Source: Notamacropus eugenii (lineage: Eukaryota > Chordata > Mammalia > Diprotodontia > Macropodidae). From it: a stretch of DNA of 64,000 nucleotides. Position numbers and translations under genes: made by a program. This document shows positions 11,291 through 22,505 of this stretch, piece by piece. The notes under the pieces were generated by a model that worked only from the letters and a program-made list of their open reading frames with translations, was not told the DNA's origin and did no database searches. The number at the start of each line of letters is the position of its first letter. Positions within the stretch are counted from its first letter, which is position 1. The stretch is from assembly GCF_028372415.1 (NCBI RefSeq), contig NC_092878.1, positions 27,324,903 to 27,388,902 on the forward strand, written 5' to 3'.

Positions 11291-14190
11291 CATAGGAGGT
11301 CACAAATAGACAAAGGTATTAAAACTTGAGCCAGAGACTTGTTTTTTCCTATTCTAAAGAATCCTCACTCCAGAAGGATATAATACTGTGATATTCTTCC
11401 TCGATCAAAAAATGAGCCACAAGGTCTGTACATACTTCCTGAACAGAATATAAGACTTGAGTTGATGATATTTATTTAACTTGTAACATTATTTACACTT
11501 CTCACTAAAGCCTATGGGATTAAAGGATATTCTTATGGATAGTCAACTGATTTAAACTTTTCTGAATAGTAAGCTTCTCCAGAATTGGTAGTGGAACTAG
11601 CTTTATCTAATATGTCCATAAATCATCCATAAATGGGTATGCACAAACATTTCAAAAATAAAAGATGACACAAAACTTTCCTGGGCTGTATAATGCCCCA
11701 TCCCTTCTATATTCTTGTCTTTATACTTCACTGATCAATCCCAGGAATGTGTCATTCAAATGTAAGTAAAAACTGTGAGATAAGCTTAAATGTAGATAGG
11801 CATAAGAACTATGCTTGTAAAGTGATGCCCTCTAGAGTTACTTATCATGACCCACAACAACTGTTTTGTAATTATTGGAGACTATTCTCTGAAGACATAA
11901 AACCAATGTGTTGCTTCAGTTTAAAAAAATCAACAAAGTGCTAGGCATTTCCTGCCAGGAAGGGGAACAGGAGGGGAGCCAGAGGCTGGCCACTCTGCTC
12001 TTCTCAGGCGAGGTACCAGGCTAGAATTATATATGCTCCCTTAAATATTGTTAGTCTAGGGGAAGCAACTTTAAGGTTCAACCTAAACTTCTGATTACTA
12101 TACATTAATGAGGAAAACCTTTATATGGAGGACTTGACTCCCTTCCCATCAAATACTAGTTCTACCATGAACACGTTATAAATAACAAAGAAATTCATTC
12201 ATCCAAGTTGATAGCAAAATAGAAATCAGAGAATATATAGATTGAAACTCTCCCATGGGGAGTGAGATATCTCAGCTCAACCAAGAGAGGCAATCCCAGA
12301 TCTTACCAAAGGGAAAAATTCCCCAAAGTTTCTAGTGTAGCAAACTGAGCATAGGGACATAATGGAGACTACCAGCTTTTCTCGTGTCGAATTCTCAGAA
12401 TCTTTCTCTCCTTCAGCGGCTGGAAGAGAGGTTGGAATGACCACCTCTCAAAAATGAAAGTCAAAAGCACACTTGATTTCTATCTTCTCTTGCTCTTCCC
12501 AATTCTGGACCCGCCCTTCACATAGGCACAGAGCATTGTTCTCCACCAATTAAGAGAGTCCTATACCAATGGGCTTTGGGGATCAGGTTATAGATTAATC
12601 CTACATTTGTCGATGAACCTTAACATATTCCCAACTTTTAATTTCTAATTAAACATTCATTTTATATATTTCTCTTGAAGATATAAATATATGTAGGCAT
12701 ATATATACACACAGAGAAAGACATACCTACACACCTATACACATATACACACATATATGCCCTTTCTCTCTTGAAGAGGTCAGTCATCCTCAAGAGAGTC
12801 ATAGGTAACCCTCACAAGTATATGTTACATCCCATAATGTTAAAATAGAGTATTTTTTGTTAAGATGAATTAGGCTGTGATTAATTTCATAGTTCATTTT
12901 CCCCTTTGTACCATGACAAATAGCTATGCTCATTTATTCCTTTTTGTTTATCTTATTGCAAATTTGAAATTACTGTGTTACCACACTCACCTAGAAAGCA
13001 CTATAAATTAATTTCGAAAGTGGGATTTCACAAGATGTTAGACCAAATGCTTTTCTGATATCTCAATCTAGAATATCTAGCATTTCTGTTCTGCCCACTG
13101 TTCCTGGAATTCTTAAACCAAAAACCCCCCAGAAAACCAATCAAATCAATCTGGCAAGGGCTGCTATTTATAATTCATCACTGCTGCTCAGGATTCCTTC
13201 AACCCCAAGAGGTTTTTAGATTTTTTCTTTTTTAAATATTTATTCCATTATCTTAATCAATGTTGAAATCTTGGAGATTGGTGGTTTCCAAGAACACTTT
13301 TAAGTTCAGTATGTTTATTTTCTTTCCTCCTCCTCCTTTGATTACTTTAATGCCTAGTATTTATTCAGCACCTGCAGTATACAGAGCTGAAGCAAACTGA
13401 CTGCCATAAATTTCAGAGATTTTAAAAATATCTTGGATATATTAGACCTGATCACCACTGAATAGCACTACTAGAAATGACAATTTTTAATTTCCAATAA
13501 GTATTTATGAAGCGTATTTATTGCAACTATCCCATTATGAGTAGACTTGATTCTTCTTGCCAAAAGATAAAATGTAAACATATGTTCAGTGCCTCAGCTG
13601 CTTGATTGTTCTCCATTTCCTGACTCCAACTTGTCATGTTTCTTATAAAGTCTCCTTTTAGACATATTTATAAAAACCTTCTCTCTTCTCATCAGTGTGA
13701 CCTTATCCATACTATTTTCTCCTGAAATATTTTCTCCATACATCTGTTACTTTCATTGGTTTCATATTTTCATTCTAGCCTTCTCATAGGAACTTAGTAC
13801 CTTCAACATACCAGACAGAAATGACTAATTACAAAATATAACTATCACTCAGGGTCAGACCAATGCTCTATGTAGTACTTCTAAAGGTACAATGAGAGTA
13901 ACTTGTGGAGAACAGGACAGTTTCCCCTATAACATCGTCATTCCCAGAGACCAGAAGTATTTCCTAAATTAACCACTGTTCAGTTCTGTGTACCGCATAC
14001 AAAGAAGTGCTTGTAAGCAAAGCCATCAGGATGATGACAGGTCTGGAGATTGTATAGTTGACCACGGATGGTTATCCTAGAGAGAAGCCAACTGTCCCCA
14101 AGCATTTAGGGTACTATCCTATGGAATAAACAATAGAATTTATTACTCCAGGGGGTCAAACAAAGACCATCGAGTAGAAGTTATATACAA
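11290..14190. other. Intergenic sequence, no gene seen
   Basis: No coding exon or confidently assigned repeat. Contains an AC/AT-rich imperfect microsatellite (about 12690-12760). The stretch 12240-12650 has a repeat-like look but I cannot assign it. Confidence 0.45.
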
Positions 14191-14194
14191 GCAA

Positions 14195-14275
14195 TATAAA
14201 AGGAAGAATTTTCCAGCAATAGAAATGTTTAAAATGGAATTTGCGGCATTAAGGGGTAGTGAGCCTTCCCATATA
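14195..14275 (+). mobile_element. CR1/L3 3'-end fragment
   Basis: GGAAGAATTTTCCAGCAATA, AAATGGAATTTGCGG, GGTAGTGAGCCTTCCCAT in order match the 3' UTR of the mammalian CR1/L3 family. Short. Confidence 0.5.
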
Positions 14276-14284
14276 AAAGCAACT

Positions 14285-14755
14285 GGCCAAGAATTATCCC
14301 CTGATAGAAAAACGGTCAAAGAATACGAACAGCTTTCAAACAAAGAAATGTAAACTATCAACAACTGTATGAAAAAATGTCCTAAAAAACTAATAGAGAA
14401 ACAAAAACTAAGATAACCCTGAAGTTTTGCCTCACACCCATCTAATTGAAAATATGATAAAAGGCAGAAATAGCGTTGGGAGGGGGTATGGGATAACAAA
14501 CACTATTAGACTTCTTGTGAGATTCTAGTGTGGTACAACCATCCTGGAAAACAATTTAGAATTAAATGAGACAAGTCACTAAACTTTTTATGCCCTTTGA
14601 CATCAGTATGCAATCTCCTGAGCTGGTATTTCGAAGAGGAAGGAACAAAAAGTCCCATATATACCAAAATATTTAGATCCCTTTTATGGTAACAAAAAAT
14701 TGGAAACAAAATAGCTACTGATAAAGTGAAGTATTCTGAACAGATTGTGGCATAC
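14285..14755 (+). mobile_element. L1 ORF2 C-terminal fragment
   Basis: Matches the C-terminal block (TTTTGCCTCACACCCATCTA, ACCATCCTGGAAAACAATTT, AAAAATTGGAAACAAAATAG). Old and broken. Confidence 0.65.
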
Positions 14756-14759
14756 TCAG

Positions 14760-15280
14760 TCAGTGAGCATTTATTAAATCCCTTCTATGTGATTTATATT
14801 CATCATGTCCCCTCTTCTGCTCAAGAAGTGCCGGTGACTTCCTATTGTTTATAGGATAAAGCATAAACTCCTGATTGGCATTTAAAATCCTTTGCCATCT
14901 CGACCCCACCTGCCTCTCCAGACTTATTATACAATTCCCCCTTTCATGGGATTTACATTTCCAGCCACACTTAATATATGTAACCGTCATATATAAATCA
15001 AATATTCCATAATCGATCTCTGTCCCTTCGCCTCAGACACGTTCTTAACCTCTGCCTCTTAGATCTCTAGCTTCCTTTAAGGGACTTCCTATATGAGGCC
15101 TATCCTGATTTGCCCAGTCACTACTCCTCTAATTACTATATCCCAAATTACTTTCTATATATTTTGGGTTTCCTCCAATAACATGTAAGTTCTTGGAGGG
15201 CAGAGACTATTTTTTATCTTTGTATCCTTAGTGTCCAGCACAAAAGTCCTTACTGAATGCTTGTTGAATGAATTGGGGGG
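14760..15280 (+). mobile_element. L2 3' region
   Basis: Characteristic order of the L2 3' sequence: CTTCCTATTGTTTATAGGAT, CCCCACCTGCCTCTCCAGAC, GTAAGTTCTTGGAGGGCAGA, ending CTTACTGAATGCTTGTTGAA. Ancient mammalian LINE-2. Confidence 0.75.
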
Positions 15281-16190
15281 AAAAAAGGCTGTAAGAGGAA
15301 TTTAGAGAAATATAGGAGACACATTAAGTAAGTGATAAAGCAAAGAATGCTGAATCAAAAGTCTATAATATGTGTGTAGGTATGATTACTATAAAAATGT
15401 AAATGAAACACTAGTAGGCATGTGCATTCAGCTGAAATGCAAAGGACAATCTTGGTTTTAGAGGCTGGATAATGCAAAACATTTTACTTCTCTTAGTAGA
15501 GAAGTGGGAGTCTAACAGGTATGGAATGTCCTGCCAGTAGGCACTGTGTTTGAAAAGAGGATTCTATGGAGGAAGTGACTATGTTGTAAAAAACAAAGAG
15601 CAGCCGTAACACTTTTCAAAAATAAAATATTGGTTAAAAATGTAATGAAATCCCAGTCACTAGAAGTATTTAAACAAAAGCCAGATAACCAGTTGTCAGA
15701 GATGTTGTAAGAAGAATATTATACATTGAGTAAGAAATTGACCTAGAGAATTCTTTAAGCTTAGTCTCAACTCTAAAATTTTATAATTAATAAGTATTAT
15801 TTGAATGTAGTACATGGAATTTGTCAAGAATCTCAATATGTTGTCATTGAAATAAAGGCACTGAAGAAATAAGCATACCCTGAGCTCATTCTATTTTAAG
15901 AAAGCCTTGACAAATTTTTCATGGGGAATATACTTTATAAAAAAAGTAACTTTTAATATAGTCTTCTGCTTTCTATATCATCATAGTTATCACCAGTATC
16001 CCCTCTCTCTCTGCTTCCCAGAGAGGTATACCATAGAATAGTATTTCTCTTAGATGAAAAAGAAAATGAGGGGGGAAATCAGTACAACAGATAAATACAC
16101 TGGAAAAAGTCCAAAAACATGTACCATTCGTAACACCTGTGGACCTCCCTTCTCCATGAAGGGAGTATGGATTGGGGGTGTCCTCTCATA
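15280..16190. other. Intergenic sequence with a CR1/L3-like tail at 15640-15790
   Basis: The part 15640-15790 (CCAGTCACTAGAAGTATTTA, CCAGATAACCAGTTGTCAGA, AGAATTCTTTAAGCTTAGTC) resembles the CR1/L3 3' end in plus orientation. The rest is unassigned. No gene. Confidence 0.45.
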
Positions 16191-16194
16191 TCTT

Positions 16195-18050
16195 GAGCCA
16201 TGCTTAAACTTTATAATTTTATTAAATTCACTTTTTATTTGGGGGCTACGGTGATTCTTACCACTTTTATTATAGCTATTGGGTATGCTGTTTTCTTAGC
16301 TCTGCTTATTTCAGTGTGTACAAATTCATATAGATCTTCCCATGTTTCTCTGCTTTCATCACATCATTTCTTACAACACAGTAATATTCCATTACATTCA
16401 TGTACCGCAGTTTATTTAGCCATTCTTCAATCAATGGAAACTTACTTTGTATACAATTCTTTATTATAACAAAAAGTACTGCTCTAAATATTTTTGTGTA
16501 TATATGGACTTTATGATCAATGACTTTTGGAGGTACAAACTCAGTAATGGAGTCTCTATTTCATAGGATAGGCATATTTTAGTCACTTTGCATAATTCCA
16601 AATTGTTTTCCAAAATGGTTGTACCATTTTACAACTCCACTATTATTGGTGAGCCTATCACTCCACAACCTTTCCAACATTGATTCTTGCCATTTTTTGT
16701 CATCTTTGCCAATTTGCAAGGTGTGAGATTGTAATGTTAATGGAAGTTGAAGATCTTCTCTGGCCATTAATAGTCCTCACTTGGAGCCCATTAAGGGAAG
16801 CTTGCTTAGGGGAGATTTGCTTGTTTGAAGGCTTTTACACCTTTTGGTAATTAGGCACTGAAGCCCATGGGTTATGTTGCCTTCTGGCTCTATATATATT
16901 CCGAGGTTAGCGTTTTGCTTTGGGGCTCACTCACTTGAAGAAAGTTTGTGTAATTTGGTCAGATGAGACTCTGGGTAGCTGCTAAGGAGCCCCTCCCCTT
17001 GCCCCCTTGAAAACCCAGATGCTGGTGCTTCTCTCTCTCTGGTAACTGTGTATGTATGTAATGGTCAGACAGTTATCTGTCTGTTGATCTGTGACGTATG
17101 TATTATGATCAGACAGTTAGAAGCCTTGTTGGTCTTTATGCTATTTTCTCTGTAATTTGTGCTTGTAATTTCTGTTCGTATTTTCTATGAAGTTCAGGGT
17201 GTTAACATTTCCCCTGGACTAGTAAATGTAATAAGTAGATTGAAGAAGATTGTTGACCCCTTAAAAGTTCCTTTCCTTTAAGAAAAGCAGATCCAAGAAC
17301 CTGTGGCAGCAGGTGATCCTTGGTATACTAGGGTGCTTGCTGTTACAGAGATAAAGCCTCACACGGTTGTGAATACTTTGCAATTCTTCTTTTGAGAAAG
17401 GTTTGTTCATATCCTTTGACCATTTAGCTACGTGTGTGTATTGTTTATATATCTTGGATACCAAATACTTATCAAAGAAATTTGATAAGATTTTTCCCTC
17501 ATTTGTCTATTTCCCTTCTCATCCAAGGTGTGTTAATTTTTCCTATGTAGTTGATCAGTTTCATATGTTCATTTATTTCTTTTTGTAATTGCCTCTCTCA
17601 TTTGGTTAAGGAATACATATTCTACCTGTAGCTGTGAGAAGTATATTCTTGGCTTCTCTTCTAAATTTTTAATAGTATGATTCTTAATACTAAAGTCACA
17701 TATCCTTTGAGAATATCTTCTGGAATATGGTGCAACGTGTTTGTTTAAACCTAATTTCTGCCAGATTACTTTCCTGTTTCCTCAGCAATTTTTATCAAAT
17801 AAGGAGGTTTTTTTCTAGGTAATTTTTGTTTTCCACTTTATCCAACAATGAGTTATTGGGTTCTGTTGTTTCTAATTCTCCTTTGTCTAGTCTGTTCCAT
17901 TGAGCTATTTTTAACCAACATCAGATAGTTCTGATACTGGAAGCTGGAGGTCTGGAAGTGCCTTCGGGAGAATGTTTGCTTGGTGTTCAAAGCTTGGTGT
18001 ACTTGTGTCAAAACCAAACATATCAAATTACAAAAGGACAATAAAATTAA
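16195..18050 (-). mobile_element. L1 copy (minus), split by a retroviral LTR
   Basis: Complement of the L1 3' UTR and ORF2 C terminus. The part 16330-16729 includes ATTCATGTACCGCAGTTTAT and TTTTTGTCATCTTTGCC. It resumes at 17353 with TGTTCATATCCTTTGACCAT and runs through the connection region to about 18050. The break is a solo LTR. Confidence 0.75.
16730..17347 (+). mobile_element. Solo LTR of an endogenous retrovirus, 618 bp
   Basis: Fossil LTR beginning TGTAATG and ending GTTACA, flanked on both sides by an exact GAGAT (16725-16729 and 17348-17352). The duplication length suggests an ERV-L-like (class III) or class I origin. No internal viral sequence remains. A diverged relative lies at 21844-22386. 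Both carry a GGTCAGACAG-type motif twice. Orientation is inferred from the TG...CA ends and a TATA-like run near 16886. Younger than the L1 it interrupts. Confidence 0.8.
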
Positions 18051-18079
18051 ATTCCAATCTAATGGTTTTGCATTTGGAG

Positions 18080-18200
18080 TTTCTATTTATGAATGAATGA
18101 ATGAAAAAGCTAAGTGCTGGGGATATAAATAAAAAAGCAAGAAAACTCCTGCCCTCAAGGAGTACACATTCTAATGGGGGGGAGGGGAACAGCATATATA
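18080..18200 (-). mobile_element. L2 3'-end fragment (minus)
   Basis: GAATGAATGAATGAAAAAGC, AGTGCTGGGGATATAAATA and GCCCTCAAGGAGTACACATT match the complement of the L2 3' terminus. Confidence 0.65.
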
Positions 18201-19745
18201 TGATATTTTAGCTGCAAATCAGATGATCCTTAGGATCCTTTGCAGTAACCATGCCCGTGCATTTCATTGCATTATTGCTCTTTTCACTGATAAAACCAAA
18301 CCCATTTCTTAGGTCAAACCACTTGACAGTGTCAAGGTCTGTGGGGGGTGAGAAGCTGCCTCAAATACAGAGGCATTTGTTAGTTCTTATGGCCTTGATG
18401 GTGGCTATGGGAGGCACAAGCTGAAAACCTTTCATTTACTGGAACAGAAAAATAGGTCACAGATTCAGAGGTGGAAAGGACTTTAATAGGGTTAATGAAG
18501 ATTCTTTACAAAGTACAGACATCTGGGTGGTTAGCATGTCGGTCATAGAGATTATTTTCAATAAGTCCCTTGCTAGATGCCCCTCTTAGGTATGTGTATA
18601 AAATTCATTAGTTTTCAGAATGGGCAATAAATATGTAGAATTTGTGACTACTACTACTCTCTGTTCCTGCCAAGAGTTATACAGCCTGAAAAACAAATTC
18701 TAAAAGTGTTTGTAGATAAATTCATGGGAGATAGATCCTGTGGGCGATTGATCACTAAAAGGAAGTTGAATGCTTCCAAAAGCAATGTACTTAAAAACAA
18801 GTCCATAAACACTGAATGTGTGTTATTTTAAGTTAATTATGCAAAAACATAGGCGATGGGTTAAGGTGACTCTTGGAACCTGGCAAAAGGAAAACAGTAA
18901 CTACCCAGACACAACACTTCACAATCAAAACGAAGCACTAATGATGTAATTTCAAGCAAGGTTTAGCCACTGGGACCTTCCAGGAGGAGGCTCCTGTAAA
19001 GTAGTTAAGATATGGTAGCCCTTTGTTCAAAGTTAAACAGGATTACTATGAGTAAAAGGCTCTATATAACTTAATAAACTAAAGTTATATTTTTTTTTAC
19101 CATAATTATGACTTTCAAAGATAGGGTTACAAACAAAAAACTGCTTTATAAACAATAGCTGCAGTCACTACTTCAAGTATGTTACATTTATACTCTGGAT
19201 AGAATACATACAATCAGCTTTGAAGGCACTATAAAATTTTAATCATGTGTACTTGTAATTTTTAAATAATAGATTTTCATTCTAATTTGTCTTCTTTTTC
19301 CTCTTAAAAAGGAAGAGGCCTTCAATTTATTTAACCCCAGTCAACTTGGGGCTTTCAACTGGCTTCTTAAAAAGCAAACTGTGGCTGTTCTCCAGTCAAA
19401 TTTCACAACAAAAGCAACTTCCGCTTACTTCCCTGATTACTGGAACTTGCTGTTTTGGCCATTCTTTGGAAATATTTTCAATATAATTTTTTTCTATTTC
19501 AAGACTCTCATTTAAGAGACTCATAACTTGGATATCAGGTGACTTTCAATTTGCAAACAAGAATGCACTTTAGGGGAATTTGAGAAATCCAGAGGAGGAA
19601 GTGTCTTACATGAATCAGGGATGTCTCCAGTGTACCAAATTAAGTCTTCAAAGTTTTGGCACATCACATCTGAATGGTCAGACCTTCTACTAGTACAGTC
19701 GGTTTCATGAAGAAACAATATATGAAAGCCGAATGGTTCCACTGA
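18200..19745. other. Intergenic sequence, no gene seen
   Basis: No coding exon or confidently recognised repeat. Sequence complexity is ordinary and AT-rich. Confidence 0.5.
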
Positions 19746-19749
19746 TTCC

Positions 19750-21035
19750 ATTCACTTAGTATCTTCTCCATCCTCATCTTTCTTGTTCTCTCTGCAACCT
19801 GACTGTTGGTCACCCTCTCCTTAATATTATTTTCTTGTGGTTTTCCTGACTCTGCGGGGTACTCCTTCTCCCATCTCCATTTCTGGATCTTTATTCAAAT
19901 TTGACAAGCTAACCATGGGCATCCCCTCCTCTTTCCTGGATCCTCTTTTCTCCCTCTATACTATTTTGCTTAGTAATTGCATCAGCCCCCATGGAATCAA
20001 TGATCATCTCTATGAAGATTCTCAGATTTATCAAATCTTTACCCAAATCTTTCTCCTGCCCTCATCTCATATCTCCAACTGCCTTTGAGACATCTTGAAC
20101 TGGATGTCCTCAACATATCCAAACTAAACATCTTTCCACCCAAATCCTCTTCCTAATTTCCCTATCAAGATCATCACCATCCTACTAGTCATCCAGGCTC
20201 CTATCCTAGGCATCATCCTCATTTCCCTAAGCCCATATATTCAGTCTATTATCAAGTCTTATTTTCACCTTCACATTCTCTCTCCTACGTGTCCCCTTCT
20301 TTCTTTTGACATAGCAGCTATCCTGGATCAGACTGAGATCACTTTACATCTAAATTATTGCCATAGCCTCTGATTGGTCTCCCTGCTGTAAGTTTCTCCC
20401 CACTCCAGGTCAACCTCCATTCATCTATCAAAGTAATCTTCCTAAAGTGCAAGTCTAACCACATCACTTCTCTATTCTATAAACTCTAATGGCTCATGAT
20501 TACTCCTGGGATAAAATATAAAATCCTCTGTTTGGTTTTTAAAGCCCTTCAAAACTTTACTCCTTCCTACCTTGCCAGCCCTCTTACACCCCTCCACGTA
20601 CTCTGTGATCCAGTCACACAGGACACTCCACCAGTTATCTCTGGGAATTTTCACAGGCTGTTTTCCATGCCTGAAAGTCTTTCCCTTTTATCTCTACCTT
20701 CTGATGTCCCTGGTTTCCTTAAGAATCTCAGCTGAGGGGCAGCTAGGTGGGGAAGTGAATAGAGCACTGACCCTGGAGTCAGGAGGATCTGAGTTCAAAT
20801 GTGACCTCAGATACTTGACACTAGTTGTGTGACCTTGGGCAAGTCACCTAACTCCAATTGCCTTACCTTCCCCCCACCAAAAAGAAAAAAAAAAGAACCT
20901 CAGCTTAAATACTATCTTCTGCAAAAGTATTTTTCTAGATTCTTCTCAATGTTATTGCTTCCCTCTAAAATTATCTCCAATTTATCCCTGTACTTATTTG
21001 TATGTAACTGGGTTCAAAGCCCATTTCCATAAGAT
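19750..21035 (+). mobile_element. L2 copy from RT end to 3' UTR, with a SINE inside
   Basis: At 19985-20090 it encodes a remnant of the L2 RT active-site block (GINDHLYEDSQIY, against family YADDSQIY), then DILNWMSS. Text such as CTATTGCCATAGCCTC-like runs and ATGGCTCATGATTACTCCTG follows the L2 3' region. A SINE interrupts it at 20734-20892. Long for an L2 relic. Confidence 0.75.
20734..20892 (+). mobile_element. Marsupial tRNA-derived SINE with A-rich tail
   Basis: Head GGGCAGCTAGGTGGGGAAGT, CTGGAGTCAGGAGGATCTGA, TGACCTTGGGCAAGTCACCT, then a C-rich and A-rich end. Flanked by AAGAATCTCAGCT (20721-20733) and AAGAACCTCAGCT (20893-20905), a 12/13 duplication, which marks L1-driven insertion into L2. 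Confidence 0.92.
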
Positions 21036-21843
21036 TTTCCTCTTTGGTGAACATTGATTACTCGGTGTTCTTCACCTACATGAGAAGTAAAGTATGCCAG
21101 AGCCTGAAAAAAGAGAGATCTTCCTCTGGCTTTCAGCTTTGAGAGAAAAGAAATGTATTTCCAGATTCTTTTCAGGTCCCTTGAGAAAGAGAAAGACTGG
21201 GAAGAAACCCACTTGCAGAGGAAACCTTAATCCTATTCATGCTTATGACATTAGAGACTTTGGGGCATTTCCCTGTAGGGTGAGATCAGGGATTCTTTGT
21301 GATGGTCAGACTAAGCCTTCTTGATCTCTCTGGGACAGCTCATTCACTCTGTGCATTACATGGCATGTTCTCATCTGTGCACCTTTTAAAACTGATCTTC
21401 TATCCACTTAAATGGGTTTATTTGCTAGTCACTGTTTTGCTCTTTACGGATCTGGTGTTTGGTAGGAAGGGAATCAAGCCTTTACAGACACTCAATTTAT
21501 TACACTCAATTCCTCATTGAGGGGGAGTCGTCAGGAGTTCATCTTTAATCTAAACATTTCCCCTGTACTAACAATACTTAGGGGAGATGACAGATACATT
21601 TCTATCCTAGTACTGTTTCTCTGAGGAGAACAAAGCAGTCAGCTTCTGGCCACAACCTCTTGCTTTTCCTCTTGGCTGGAATCAAAAGAATCCCTTGAAG
21701 AAAAGTAGGCAGAGGAGACTAGACAATTCATGTCTCACTGCAAGCCACATCTAGACCCACTTAAGTGGCCACACATAAACTACATGGGCATAATACACAG
21801 TACATACCTTTGCATGCACATAGCTGTTTGTACTTTATCTAGC
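21036..21843. other. Unassigned repeat-like stretch
   Basis: Contains GAGGGGGAGTCGTCAGGAGT and similar text that looks like part of an interspersed repeat, possibly LTR-related, which I cannot place. Not a gene. Confidence 0.35.
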
Positions 21844-22386
21844 TATAACGTTAATTACGTTGAGAGTTAAAGATCTTTCCCACCCATTAATGGACCTGCC
21901 CATTAAGGGAAGGGAGATTCATTTTTGTAGGAAGGCCCATACTTTTTTAAATTTCTGAAGTGTCAAGATGCCCTCTGGCTCTGAAAAGTGTGTGTGTGTG
22001 AGTGTGAGTGTGTACTCCAAGGTGAGGTTTTGTTCTGGGGCTTACCCACTGGAAGTGTTTGGCTACATGAGACTCTGGGAAGCTGCTAAGGGGCTCCTCA
22101 GGCTTTGAAAACCCAGATGTTGGTGCTTCTCTCTCTGGTAACTATGTATGTATGTCATGGTCAGACAGCTGGATCTGTCTGTTGATCTGTGGCGTATGTA
22201 TTGCTTATGGTCAGACAGCTGGAAACCCTGTCTATTGGTCATTATTTCTCTGTTTGTATTCTCTCTGTTGGTGAATATAATTAAAGAAGATTGTTCATCC
22301 CCCAAAAGTTGCTTTATTTTTAGAAAAGCAAATCTAAGAAACTGTGGAGCAAGCCCTCCTGTGTATGCCGGGTCCTTGCGGATACA
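21844..22386 (+). mobile_element. Second LTR of the same retroviral family
   Basis: Fossil LTR aligned throughout with 16730-17347: shared CCCATTAAGGGAAG, TGAGACTCTGGGAAGCTGCT, AAAACCCAGATGTTGGTGCT, GGTCAGACAG twice, and TTGTTCATCCCCCAAAAGTT near the end. A short GT run (about 21989-22012) has expanded inside it. No clear target duplication and no internal viral genes. More eroded at its ends than the first copy. Confidence 0.72.
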
Positions 22387-22389
22387 TTA

Positions 22390-22505
22390 CCCGTATGAGA
22401 TTGGGAGCTCTTTAGGGACAGGCATTATTTTTGCTTTTTTTTGTATTCTTACCACTTAGCACATTGGCGGGTACACAGTAGGCGCTTACATATTTGCTGA
22501 CTTCA
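22390..22505 (+). mobile_element. L2 3' tail fragment
   Basis: GGGAGCTCTTTAGGGACAGG, TTGTATTCTTACCACTTAGC and GTACACAGTAGGCGCTTACA match the L2 3' end. Confidence 0.6.

Noticed and set aside
12240-12650. Possible further LTR or RTE-like repeat
   Set aside because: Looks repeat-like but has no ends, duplications or family text I can support.
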